NCBI GenBank assembly: GCA_025093555.1
Contig: JAIWNF010000033.1
Coordinates: 248,001 to 312,000, forward strand
Direction: 5' to 3'
Length of the DNA: 64,000 nucleotides
Source of the DNA: Circinella umbellata
Taxonomy: Eukaryota > Mucoromycota > Mucoromycetes > Mucorales > Lichtheimiaceae
In this document: positions 34,527 through 46,912 of the stretch, in pieces
Layout of the letters: each line of letters starts with the position of its first letter
Numbering within the stretch: the stretch's first letter is position 1
Position numbers and translations under genes: made by a program
Notes under the pieces: model-generated
Database searches by the model: none
Seen by the model: only the letters and a program-made list of their open reading frames with translations
Told to the model about the DNA's origin: nothing

Positions 34527-37136
34527 ATACTTTTAATTGAATGGGGAGTAAATAATGAAAAAAAAAAAAGAGTTTAATGTTGTTAAAGAAGAAGAAGAAA
34601 GAAGAAGCTAATAAAAAAAAAAAAACTAAAAAAATAAAGGAGAAAAGTGAAAGAGAAGTTAAAAATGGAAAAAAGATTTACAACTAGTTATTTAGGGTTG
34701 CACCCGTATCAAAAACTTATTGAACCCAGATCATTTCCTATTTTAGATTATCGAGTTGATTGGACTGAAACCTGTCTTTATTTTTTTTTTCACTGTAATT
34801 TATTATTAATATTATTATTATGCTATACAAAAAAACAAAGGTTATTTAAATTATCATTTCTTCCTTCTTTTTATTTCTTGGTGCAGAGGGGGGGGAGAGA
34901 GAAGACCATTAATAATATATAAGAGTTAATCTTCTTTTTTAAAATGAAAAGGTTTTTAATTATTAAAGAAAACCCTCGGCAAAAAAATGTTGGTTTGGAC
35001 CTTTGCTGCGGCCATAATTTTTTTCCGTTTTCGGTCTGTAGTTTTCCCGCGCATTATTACCCCTTTTTTACATTTCTTCTTTTCCCTTCCCCCCCCCTTT
35101 TTTTTGCTTTCTTTCTTCTCTAAATAATGTTTGCTTGATGCATAACAACAACAACAACAACAACAACAACAAAAAGATGCGAGGATGATTCTAATTTCTT
35201 TTTTATTTTTGCATTATAAATAACAAATTCCCCAGTATCAAACTATTAACAATAAACTTCATGTTTTTTTTTCTTCTTGGAAGATAGAGGTCTATCCCCA
35301 CGTGGCACATAGAAGAGGGAGGAATCACATGTATATTTTTTATTATTATATTATTATTATATTATATAAAACCATAGTAACAAAATGAATATTATTTCAA
35401 AGGTAAAAGAAAAAACACTCTTCTTTTCCATTTGACAGAAGTTTGTTTACTTTCTCTTAAAAAGAATCATTTCGAAATACAAACTTTTTTTTTTCATTCA
35501 TGTTTCTCCGACCAACATAACAAACAATCAACATCTTTAGGGAAGAGGCACGTGCACGGATCCAGACCTGAAAAAATAAAATAAAAAGATTCCTATTTAT
35601 TATGATTATATTATCGTTGAATTGTTATGAACCGCAGCAAGGGTACTTTTAATATCTGAAATAAACCAATAATAAATCTTATTATTATTATTATTATATA
35701 AACCATTTCAGCTTCCCCAATCCTTCTTCACTCTTTGAGATTAACAAAGAAAATAAAAGCGGAGTACAATAATAATGGATGAAAAGTATTGCCGTTTTAC
35801 CCTTTTAGTTTCAGATTTGATTATAAAGCAATCTCCCCAATTTTTTAGTTACTTATTAGTTTCCATTCATCCCCCCCCCAACCTTCCCTCCGATCAATAA
35901 TCAAGCGATCTTCATGCGATTAAATGGTTATTTTATTTTCAAATGTTTAGAAAACGTGTCCAACCCACGTTTTTCAATTCTTTTTTACTTATTAAAAATA
36001 AGTGGCAAAAATAGTAGGCCTTTTTCTTTCTTTCTTTTCTTTATAGTGGCAAAATTAACTAATTATGCCCGCTTGAAATCAAAGCAAAAAATAAGTTGTT
36101 TATTTTTTATTTTTAAGTATGCAAAAACTAAAAAAGAAAAATCCTTGTTTAAAAAAAAAAAACAATTGAACGAATCAAAACTTTTCTTTTATGGTGCATG
36201 TTCTCTCTCTTTTTCATTCAGTGGTATTCTTCTCCCAGACCCCCCTTAATTGTTATCCTGCAACAAAACTGATTTATGATTGTCACAAGATATAATTATG
36301 GATCAACATGACTCAAATCTTTGATATTAAAATTCCGGCAAAAAAAGGGCAATCCTTAGATCCTCTCTACTAAATTCATTCTATATGTGTGAAGGGAGGT
36401 GATCCTCCCCCACTAATTTCAAATATAGAAAAACATTATATATATCTGCATCATTTTCTTGAATCAACAAATTTAATCATAAATAGAAAGAAAAAAGATC
36501 TACTAAATAGTTCTACTGAAAGATCTTCTTCTTCATTGCCCTTATCCAATCTTTTAAATTGATATAGATTGTCATGGTGACGAAAAAAAAAAAAAAGGGT
36601 TTATCAATTATTATAATTCTCTCTCGTTAATCTACATAGTAGATTTTCTGCTTATTATTGAGAGTCTATATAATGAATAAGATAATGATTGTTACTATAC
36701 TAATTGTAGTAATTATTGTAGATTGTTTCCATATTTGTTCAATATGAATTTTTTTTTTTTTGACAGTTAATGGATGGTTTTTTTACTATCCTCCAAATTC
36801 TATATATTTTATTCCTTCCATATCTACACTTACAATATACACATATATATATGTTATGTATATGTCTAGTTGCACAGCATTTTATTAAACACATTTTCTT
36901 TTATCGATGTATTTCTCTCCCTCCCTCCCTCCCTCCCTCTCTCTCTGTCTGTCTCTCTTTCTTTCTATCTATGAAAAAGAAAGCCAGTATCTTTTTTTTT
37001 GGGTGTGAGAATAAATGACTGACTTTTTATTTTACAAGTCAAGCGAAATTTTTTGCTTATGTGGGGAGCAATTCCCATTTTTTTGACGCGCGTTGCCAAT
37101 ACAACTTTCTTTTTTTTAATAATTTTAGATTTTTAA
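34527..37136. promoter_or_regulatory. 2.6-kb divergent intergenic region between the HAL-type kinase and EDC3
   Basis: No gene recognised. It contains two palindromic E/G-boxes, CCACGTGG (35298-35305) and GCACGTGC (35548-35555), an (AAC)n microsatellite (35143-35171), poly-C and poly-T runs, and a long polypyrimidine tract (36912-36970, CCTCCCTCC then CTCTGTCTG). An ORF at 34647-34922 lies in the kinase leader region and has no support. Confidence 0.5.
37086..37100 (+). promoter_or_regulatory. ACGCGCGT palindrome and CCAAT box just upstream of EDC3
   Basis: ACGCGCGT (37086-37093) followed by CCAAT (37096-37100), 37-51 bp before the ATG. They are so close to the start that they may lie within the leader. 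The function is inferred only. Confidence 0.3.
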
Positions 37137-40100
37137 ATGGCACAATATACTGGCCTACATCTCGAAATAAATTTAACAGATGGTTCTGTTGTTACAGGTG
37201 TTGTGGCTGCACTTGATGAACAAACAACTTATATGACATTAAGTTCAGGTAAGGATTTTTATTTATCGTTTTTTTATAAACATGTAAAAAAAAAAAAAGA
37301 AATAAAAGGAGGGGGGGTGGAAAGATTATATACGCGCGTCTAAACTAAATAAATCACATACAAATATAAATTATATTAATAAAACTTCTCATCTTTTTCA
37401 TTATAAATTACAGTTACCATTCGTGGTATAGAAGGAATGGTTAATGAACTTCCTGTATTTGTAATTCATGGATCACAAATTCGTCATTTGGAAGTTATTC
37501 AAAAGCCTCCTCCTCCTCCTCCTCAACAACAACAACAACAACAGCAACCACTTTCACAATCACCTGCTCCTCCATCCATTCCTCAACAACAGCAACAAGC
37601 TCCTCCTTCTCAAACACCATCTAAACCACAGACAAAACAATTTGTAGATCCAGCTATTATCAGTGTAAGTAAAAAAAAAGTATTTTTTCTTCTTTCTTTT
37701 TTTTTTTTTGACAATAAACTGAAATTTATATATGATATTATTTAGATGAGTATGCCTTCAAGTCCTGCTACGCCTGTGAAAAAGTAAAGTAGTCTATAAT
37801 CAATAATCTCTTTTAAAAGCTTTATTATTTTATAAACTTTATTATTCATTTGTAAACCACATTGTTTTATTTATTAATTAGATTCCAAGAAAAAAAACCA
37901 AAACAACAACAAGAACAACAACAACAACCCGAGTTTAATAAGCCTAATGAAGTAACAACTCCTTCAGCATTACCAAAACCTGTAACCAATAATAAATCAG
38001 TTGTTACTGGTAGTACAAGTACAAAATCTACTAAATCAATGAATTCACCAAAGACTTCAATAAAAGCAACTACAATCATACAAAAGGAAGAAAAGAAAAA
38101 AGAAGTATTATTAGAAGTAGCTTCACCCAGATCTACATCCACATCTTCGCCTGTAATAAATGGGAAGACAAATAAATCTACTTCTTTGTCAACAAGACTT
38201 CCTTTTTTTGCTAGCACACGTGCAAAAACACCTCGTAAGCCTATCATTGAAACTGAAGTACTTGATTTTGGGGAAATATATGGATTTTCTTCTGCTGCTA
38301 CTGGATCGTCTACTCCTAAATCGTCCAAAAATAAACATAAAGTTATTGTTGAAAAACAAACTAAAGCTGATACCAAGACAACCAAGGAGAAAGAAAAGGA
38401 ACCAAAAGAAGTATTAACATCACCACAGCAACCACAAGAAAAAAAGAAACAAGAGAATGTTGTTACAGTGGATACTTTTATAAAAACAGATACTAATAAT
38501 AATGATGATGATGATGAGAAAAAGAAGTCATCATCTAAGGTAATGTATCTTTTTTTTTTGGTTCTGGGAAGACTGTACATAGGAGAGAAATGGGGGGGGG
38601 TTAGTGAGAATGAATAGGATGTTTATTTTTATTTTTTGACTTATTAGGCAAATGAAGTTATAAATCAAGAAGCATCTGCTATTTTAGCATCTATGCTTCA
38701 TTTACAAGATCCACCCCAAGAAGAAACTAAACAACAACAACAAGAGGAAACAACACCAAAAGAAGAAGAGATAGTAATGGCAGAAATAACAGATACCGAA
38801 AAATCCATGAAATCACCTTCTTCTTCATCTACTTCATCTCAAACTAGTTTCAAAATACCTGCCAACTTGATACCTCCTAAAGCTCGTTCGGTTGCAAAAT
38901 CCAATGGAAGTAGTAAAACATCATCACCCAAGACAAGTCCTCCTACACCCAAGGAAAAGAAAGAAAAGGTTCATCATTCACCTAAAGAAAAGAAAATAGC
39001 ACCAAAGAACAATAAGAGTCCTACTTTAACACCTAAAGAGAAACCAACATCAAGCTCATCAGTAAAGGAAAAATCAAATGTTGTCAAAGAAAAGACTTCT
39101 TTTTCACCCAAAGAGATCATCGCTTCACCTCAACAAAAACAACAATCTGTGAAAGAAAAAGCAAGTACAGTAGTATTACCTACTGTGGAAAAAACACAAG
39201 AAGAATTAAAGGATGTTGATGATGGTACTATGCCTATTATTAAAACAGTGGGTAATGGTGCAAGATGTCCAGTAGTAACTATTGAACAAATGCGAAAGGT
39301 TGAAGAAATTTGTGGTATGTGTATATATATATATATAGTTTTTTTGGTCTTCTTCCTCTTCCCCCTCCCCACTTTATGTTCTTTTTTTAAAATGAAAAAT
39401 TAATATTCTGTTTTTCTTTAAAAAAAAATTAGTATCAGAAACTGGACCTAATGAAGAAATGATGATTGAAAATGCGGGTCATGGAACAAGTGTAATGGCA
39501 CTCAAGGCAATTGGTAAACAATATATATATATATATATATACATAAATTATTAAGATTTTAGTCTAACTCTAATTCATATATTTTAGGTGGACATCGTAG
39601 AATACAACCTGCTAATCATAATGCTGCACCAGTAGTAGTAGTTCTTGCAGGCAATACAAAAGCTGGCAGTTATGGTTTAGCAGCTGCTCGTCATTTGGCA
39701 AATCGAGGTTGTCATGTTTATGTAATGCTTGCTTTCCGTAAAGAAGCCAAACTTTCAGAAGGTGTTACTATGCAAAGAAAATGTGCTGAATTTGCAGGAG
39801 CTCATATTGTTGATAATATTGAAGGTACAGACAAACCGCATAGGCATAGAAGAAGAAGAAGAAGAAGGAAACAGAGAGAGAGAGAGAATTCAATATACTC
39901 AATTTATGATATTATTATTATTAGATTTGCCACAACAGCAAAAAACGCCAGTAGATTTGATTATTGATGGATTAATGGGATCTGAATTTTCTGTATCATC
40001 ATTAAGAGGTGATTATACCACTCGTGAATTATTATGGGATTCAATGGATTGGGCGAATAGTAATAAGGCACCTGTATTAAGTCTTGATTTTCCAAGTGGT

Positions 40101-40406
40101 ATTAATGCTAGTGATGGTAAGTTACATATAAATATAAGCTTAGTGGGAAAAAAAAAAAAAGACTATAATTAAATATTTTTTGTTTTATATTTAGGTTTAC
40201 CATTCCATGTCATGCATCATATTCAACCTAAATGGACATTATGTTTCGGAGCACCTAAACAAGGATGTACTTCCCGTGCAATTACTGGTGAACTCTTTTT
40301 GGCAGATATTGGTATTCCTAGTGTTAGTTGGCGAAGGATAGGAATTAGTAGATGTAAAATTCCATGGGGTGCAGAATTTGTTATTGCATTGGAATATGAT
40401 AGTTAA
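37137..40406 (+). CDS. EDC3: Enhancer of mRNA decapping 3
   Basis: Nine exons (37137-37248, 37414-37664, 37746-37783, 37882-38539, 38648-39314, 39433-39513, 39588-39824, 39925-40116, 40195-40406) give 815 aa. Exon 3 is a 38-nt microexon. The N-terminus is an Lsm-like domain (YTGLHLEINLTDGSVVTGVV, IRGIEGMVNELPVFVIHG). A poly-Pro/Gln stretch and about 450 residues of Lys/Ser/Thr-rich linker follow. The C-terminal quarter is a YjeF_N (Rossmann-like) domain from about residue 560: CPVVTIEQMRKVEEIC, MMIENAG, VLAGNTKAGSYGLAAARHL, LIIDGLMGSEFS and LSLDFPSGINASDGLP. This is the Edc3 architecture, a P-body scaffold that dimerises through YjeF_N and stimulates Dcp2 decapping. A canonical FDF/FEK motif is not evident (only an LDFGE at 261-265). 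The gene converges on FUR1. Confidence 0.93.
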
Positions 40407-40887
40407 AAAACAAAAAAGAATACATTTATATATAAAAATATGTACATATATAATTACAACAATAATATCTTTTTTCTTTTTCTCTCCCTCTCTCTTTTTT
40501 TTTTCTCATTTCTTGGAGAACACATATACACACAAAAAATCGTATAATATTTAAAAAGTATTGGGTTATGATGATTGATGAATTGGGTTTATTTGTAAAT
40601 AATGAAGTAATAACAAAAAAAAAGAAAGAAAGAATGGTTGAATACAAATGTATATATGTACGAGTTGTAATAGAGTGGGTAGGATTGAAAAATAGGGTGA
40701 ATATAAAGGAAATTATATAAAAATGAGCATGACTTAAATTATGGTTATTATTTTTTTTTTGTACATGTAAATAATTTAATCAGTACCAAAGTATCTAATA
40801 ATAATAATAATAATAAATTAATTAATTAATCCATTTGTACTTCTTCTCACGGAAATTGTTCATGTTAATAATAATAATAAGATTTAT

Positions 40888-41915
40888 TTACCTGCAACCG
40901 AAATCACCAACACCAGGAACGATATACTTGTTAGAATCCAAGTTACTATCTACTTCACCAGCAACAATTTTAACCTTGGGGTATTTAGCAACGAAATTTT
41001 CGATGCCTTCAGGAGAAGCAATCAAGTTCAAAAAGATAATATGATCTTCACGAACATTGTTGTCAAGCAACACTTGAACAGCTTGCATAGCAGAGCCACC
41101 AGTGGCTAAATAACATTATTTCAAACAACCAAAATATTAAAAAATCAAATTCTTTTTTAACAATACAACAATGAATAAAATAAAACCTACCCAACATAGG
41201 ATCCAATAATAAAACATAACGAGAATCAATATCCTTGGGAAGCTTTGCATAGAAAAGCTATTATATAATGGTTTTTTATTTTTTAGGTTAGTTACACATA
41301 TATAAAAGTGATAGACAAAAGTTCCATAATATAAAAAACAAACCTTAGGTTGATGTGTTTCTTCATCTCTTTGGATCAAGATTTTACCAATTCTTACGCT
41401 CCTGTTTGAAAAAAAAATAATTCAAATGATAAATTAGCGTGTGTTTTCTTTTTTACCTTTATCATATTCGCTAAGAAAAAATAAAAAAAAAAATTTATGT
41501 ACCGGCAACATTCACGAAGACCTTGTTCCATAGCTTCACCAGCACGCATAATGGATACACCACAGATACGACCTTCAAAATCAATACCATTATAGGTTGC
41601 TCCAGTAGGTGTTTCAACATTTTTACCGATACAAGGCAAATGGTTCAAACCTAGTAATAATATAAAAAAAAAACAACGTATAAGAAAAAAAGAAAAAAAC
41701 TGGTTTCTCCCATTTCCTTTTCTCTCTCTCTCACACACAAATATTCTTTTTGACATTTAACCTTCTTCAACCAAAAGACGAATAATACGATCAGCATAGA
41801 AAATGAAATCAGAACGAGTAGTATCCTTGGCACGAATAATGGTCATAAGACCTTTAAGTTGAGGAGTTGGAGGCAACAACTGAACTTGAGAAGGTAAGGT
41901 ATATGAATTGCTCAT
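40888..41915 (-). CDS. FUR1: Uracil phosphoribosyltransferase
   Basis: Five exons (41915-41762, 41650-41503, 41401-41344, 41257-41191, 41105-40888) give 214 aa, close to the usual 210-220 for fungal UPRT. Conserved elements: LMTIIRAKDTTRSDFIFYAD, GISIMRAGE-like VSIMRAGEAME, SVRIGKILIQRDEETHQP, the PRPP-binding loop LLDPMLATGGSA (137-148), and the uracil-binding C-terminus YIVPGVGDFG (203-212). It converts uracil and PRPP to UMP in pyrimidine salvage, in the cytosol. It is also the enzyme through which 5-fluorouracil becomes toxic, a known property of the family. The start codon is preceded by a very A-rich leader. Tail-to-tail with EDC3, with 481 bp between stops. Confidence 0.96.
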
Positions 41916-41957
41916 TATGTTTTATAAGTTTGTTGTTTTAAAAAAAAAAAAAAAAAA

Positions 41958-41994
<37 letters not shown>

Positions 41995-44900
41995 CAAACA
42001 AATTCGAAAGCAAACTTTTTTTTATAATTTTTTTATTCCGCAAAAGTCACACTTTTTTTTTTCCCCCTTTATTTTTTTTTGATCCGGCAAAAAAACATAA
42101 TAGCTACTACATTGATTCAATTATACCACCTATTTATTATTTGTTGATAAAAAAAGCTAATAGGGTTTACTATGAAAAAAAGAAGTACGTAACACATCTT
42201 TTCTTTTTTCTCACATAGTTTAATGCATTTACTAAGTTCATGTGACACGTACTATTTCTTTTGTTCCTTTGAATACAAATTCAATTGAAAGGAAGTAACA
42301 GAATATAATAATAATAATAAATAAATAAATGATGAATGTAGACGGTATTATTTCTTCGGAGTCTTTATATTTTGAACCATTTTTTTTGTTTCTTGACAAG
42401 AAAAAAAAACTTTTTTTTTTTTTCTGTTTATTGATCGTTCGTAAAGTACCCAAACCAATTATCAACAAGTGGAATTGAAATATGTTTATATCCCCGATAT
42501 AAGTAAAACTTTTTTTGGTTTTTTTGGTTTAAATGGGTTCCTGGATATATAACAAAATCATCAAATGTTTCTTTTGGATGAATTGAGAGGGGGGGTTGAG
42601 AAAGGTTATATATGAGTGAATTATTTCATATTGGTACTGTAACGCATAAAAAAAAAGAGAAAGTTTCTTATAATAACCTGTATAATCAAAAGGAATTCAT
42701 GCAAATTTGATAAACCCTTTTCTTATCTTCAATTCCCTGATTACTTTTTATATATCAATTATCCCCTCCGTTTCTTTTTCTTCTTTTCGTGTCACAATTT
42801 TTGGTTTTTTTTTGCTCTCTTTGTGACAGGTTGCCTGGTAACTTTTTTTTTTTAGTTCCGCTATCCGATAACATCCAAAACTTATTTTATCAAATGATAA
42901 GAAAAAATAGAATATAGCTTTCCGCTTGTAATGATGAAATTATGTAGTCTACGATAGTATTATAGATTATCCATATGAATGATTTAATGTCCTTTTTTTA
43001 TATTTCTATTATAGATTTCATAATAATGTTAATTATTAAAATTATCGTGTGTATATAATACAATTACGTCAATGTGAGTATGCATAACAACACGTGAGCA
43101 AATCCGAGTTAGTACATAAGAAATCTATTATCTGACCAAGAAAACTGTACCCAACCTATTATATAATAAAATATAAGTTAATTAAGTTGGTTGCTATTAT
43201 TTGAATAGATAAACAAATATGGTATGTATAAAATCAAGTTATTCTTATTATATTATATTATTTATCAAGAAAAAAAAAAAAAATTTTGAAAGAATACCGC
43301 GTATGAACGAGAAGCTATAATATATCATGGCAATATTTGATTACTAACCAATATTTTTCCCCAGCTTGCGTATGAAGGAAGAAGGTGACACTCAATCATG
43401 TTGATGATCTCCTATTCAGATATTATAAACATTTAATCAGCCCGTCAAAAACTAATACTTTTTGACCTACAGCGCTTTACCACTGTTGCTACTTTCATTA
43501 TTATCCCGTAAAAATGATAATATCATTTATATGTTTCATATATATATACTATGTACATTTAGATACAGTCTCATCCTATAATAAAATATAATTGGGTGAA
43601 ATGCTGTGATTTTAAAATACAAAAGTAGTTTTTTTTTCGACTTTCTTCTCGTGGGAACTTCTTATATTAATTTAATATAACTATTACTGATCACCTAGAT
43701 GAATGATGAAAAATTACGAGCTATATAGTACTATAATATATTTTTTTTTCCGGACCATTTATACTAGTCCAGGAGCTGAAAATTTTAGATTAAATTATAC
43801 TCAATAGAAAGACGAAATGTGTCTTGTCTATGGGTAGTTCTCTTATAACATATTAAGCAAATACAGAAAAACAATTGTGTGTAAACTGAACGAAAACATA
43901 TAACTGTTTTTTTTGTGAGCATTTCAATAAATAGTTTTCATAATATTTATGGAAAGCGTCCCTAACGTTCGTTACTTTCATACTATGAAGAACAGCTACT
44001 GAAATGGCCTTTTATTCTCAAAGTTATGTTTCTTGGAGCTTTTCTTTTGACATAAGAGAAAACAAATAACCTGACAACGATCCCCCCCTCCAACATGGAG
44101 GTAACCATGGAGATGCTTTTTTAATAAGGGGTTACAATATAGCCGAAACTTTTTCAGTAAGAAGAAATAATTATAACAGCTCAAAAGTATAGCCCCTTGG
44201 ATTATAAGCGACACTATTTGATATATACATCCAGCAAAAGTTGTATTGATTAGAGTTGAACGTTTCTGCTATGCGACGGATAAAAGCCCATTCTTTCTTC
44301 GGTCTTTTTCAAATGTCTATCCTTTCTTTGTGTGTAATAATCAGCTTTATGTTGCTGTGCAATAAAATCCACGACATTTGAAAATGATTTTCATTCACTC
44401 ATATTTCATAAGTTGTGAAGTATGGGGATGAGTGATCTGTCTTTCTATTATATAGTTTTATATATACAAATTTCTGCTGTAGGTATTATTTATATTGTCA
44501 TAATAAGAATACGTAATAGTCAAATACAGTACTTTTAAAATTAACTTATCTGATATAAGATTGTAATGTGAACTTTGATACACTCATTGCCTTTTAATTT
44601 ACTGTATGTTGAATCTTTCCTTCTCTCTTCTTTTCTTTTTCTGTTCGACAATTAGGAAATACCGATTTAGTAATGTTTGGATGCTGACCAAGTGAAAGTT
44701 CAATAATCTTACTCTTATATATTTTTGACATCCCGTTGATAAAAATGATTTTTCTGCGTACAAAGATGTAATAAAGACATTCTATATATCGGTCTCGATA
44801 GAAAGAGTCTATGATTTCTTGTTGACTGGTTTTCTATATTACAAGTAGTAAAAGCCCACTGTTAAAAAAACTGTTCTATTTTAAACACGAATGATGTCTT

Positions 44901-46765
44901 TTTTTTTAAAAAAAAAAAAAGAAAAAATCATAAGTTATTAATATGAAAAGGGAAATAATAGTGGAACATCAAAAAAAAACTAATAATAGTAAATACTTGG
45001 GAACAGAAATAGATATTATGAATAGAAGAAAGAAAAAAAAGAGTGAGATACGTAGCTCCCATGTCGATCTTGTACTTAATGTGCCAAATATTTCAGTTTC
45101 CTTTTTGTTTTTTGTGTGATAAGCTCTTGTTATTATCTGTTGTCATTAAAAGGTCTAGATTAATATACTCTAATTTTACTCTTGTTCTAATAGCTTTTGA
45201 ATAAATAGATATAAACTAGTCAAGAGAAATCAATCTATTAACCATAACCACATTTTATTCACCTCAACATAAATGGATTCTTCATTTTGGTGACACAAAA
45301 AAAGATTCAAATTGGACGTAAACTATAAATAGACCAAGAGGGATCATCAGGTATATCGTTTCCAGATACTTGGATGCTTCACCGTTTAAAAGAAAAGAAA
45401 AAAAAATTAAGAAAGCTATTGTGTGAACCATAATAACTCAAATAGTATTATATTATTAGAAGTATTATAATATCAGAGCACGACTTAAAAAAAAAACCAT
45501 ATCGGTTGCTATATTTGAAGTTTTTTCTTTTTTTTTTTTTTTGAAGTACCTTACTTGGGCAAAAGAACTCTAAAAAAAGAAACATCATTGACCACATATT
45601 TATCTTTCTTTTCCTTTCTGTTTTTTTTTGCATTTTGCTTATGTCTCTTTTTACATTCAGATAGTGGTGGTTTCTAGATAATACAAGATTCGCTACCAAG
45701 TAATAGGAGATATTTACATTTGTTGCTGCTGTAGTTGTAGTTAATATTAAAACCATAGTTTCTCATGGCTATCATAATATCTATACTTTTACTCATTTCC
45801 TTTAAAAGTTACCGGTACCAATTGTGTAACTCAATGTCAAAAAAGATTGAACAAGAAATATTTTTATTACTATTTTATCATCTTTCGTCCTCCTCTTTCT
45901 AAAAGAATAGTGTATCACCACATAAACCATGCTGGTGTTAGAAAATAAAGTCAAAAATGAAATCAGCAATTCTTTTTTTACTGCCTTTTTTTTTAAGGTT
46001 TCTTGTTTTTAAGATAAAAAAGATCTTTTCGGATGCGTACTAAAAACAAGTTACCTCTATTATTGTTATTAATGATTTATGTAAAAATAGTATCATAGTC
46101 ATCTTTTTGGGACCATAAGACCTTATTTTTTTGTCTTGTAAAAAATGATCATTGATTATATCATTTTGGTAATTGGTTCATTGAAGTATATATATATATA
46201 TATATATATATTACAAAGCATTTACTACTTTTATCTCTTATACCTGTCCCCCCCTGAATTCATCGTTTCATATTAATAACGACATGTAACTTGATGACAA
46301 TAACTTATTGATGAATAGATTTTTTTAATGAACACCGAACTTTTTTTTTTGTGCTCACATCAAGATTATGAAACTAAAGTCTTTTATTAGACTAGTCCAG
46401 TTATAAGACAATTGTAACTATAGCAAATAAAAAAAAAGTACATAAATAAATAGTGAAATGATACGCTATGATAATGTACATTCCAGGCTAGATTATCACC
46501 CCACAATACATGAATAAACATTTACGTGCTAGCAATAATAATGGTAATACCTAATTGATTCCAGCATAAAACAAAAAAAAATCCAGAGAAAGAAGGAAAA
46601 AGAAAAAAATAAAGCTAAAAATATATACTTCCATTATCATGTCTCCGCCTGTTGTTGTCATGCTTATTAACAGTTGTCACTCTCTCTCTCCCCCCCCCCT
46701 TTTTTTTTGGATCTTTATTTTCAGACACACATTGTTATCCGACTTATAATATTATGTTTATATAA
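41916..46765. other. Gene-poor AT-rich region upstream of FUR1
   Basis: About 4.8 kb with no supportable gene. Contents: a run of poly-A at 41941-41990 in the FUR1 leader or promoter, CACGTG at about 43083-43088, a (TA)12 run at 46187-46210, and scattered short hairpins. Minus-strand frames at 43996-44214 and 45448-45756 are random-looking. Confidence 0.55.
46187..46210 (+). repeat. (TA)12 microsatellite
   Basis: Perfect dinucleotide run in a gene-poor region. Confidence 0.9.
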
Positions 46766-46912
46766 TACATCATTAACTTACATTTTCTCTATCAAAACAA
46801 AAAAAAAAGATTTTTTTTTGTCTTTTTTTTTGTTCCTTTTTCTTCTTGTCAGCTTCTTTTTTTTTTCCAATTTTCTTTTTCCTTTTTCTTCTTTCCGTTC
46901 TTGTTTGTTTTA

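Noticed and set aside
34647..34922. 91-codon ORF upstream of the HAL-type kinase
   Set aside because: The first 40 residues look fairly protein-like, but the rest is poly-F/L and there is no splice or homology support. Kept as part of the intergenic region.
34987..35170. ATG-led frame starting MLVWTFAAAIIFF
   Set aside because: Runs into homopolymer-encoded Phe/Pro. Probably chance in pyrimidine-rich DNA.
37867..38580. 237-codon antisense ORF inside EDC3
   Set aside because: Shadow of the Lys/Ser-rich EDC3 linker exon, whose plus-strand splicing and frame are coherent.
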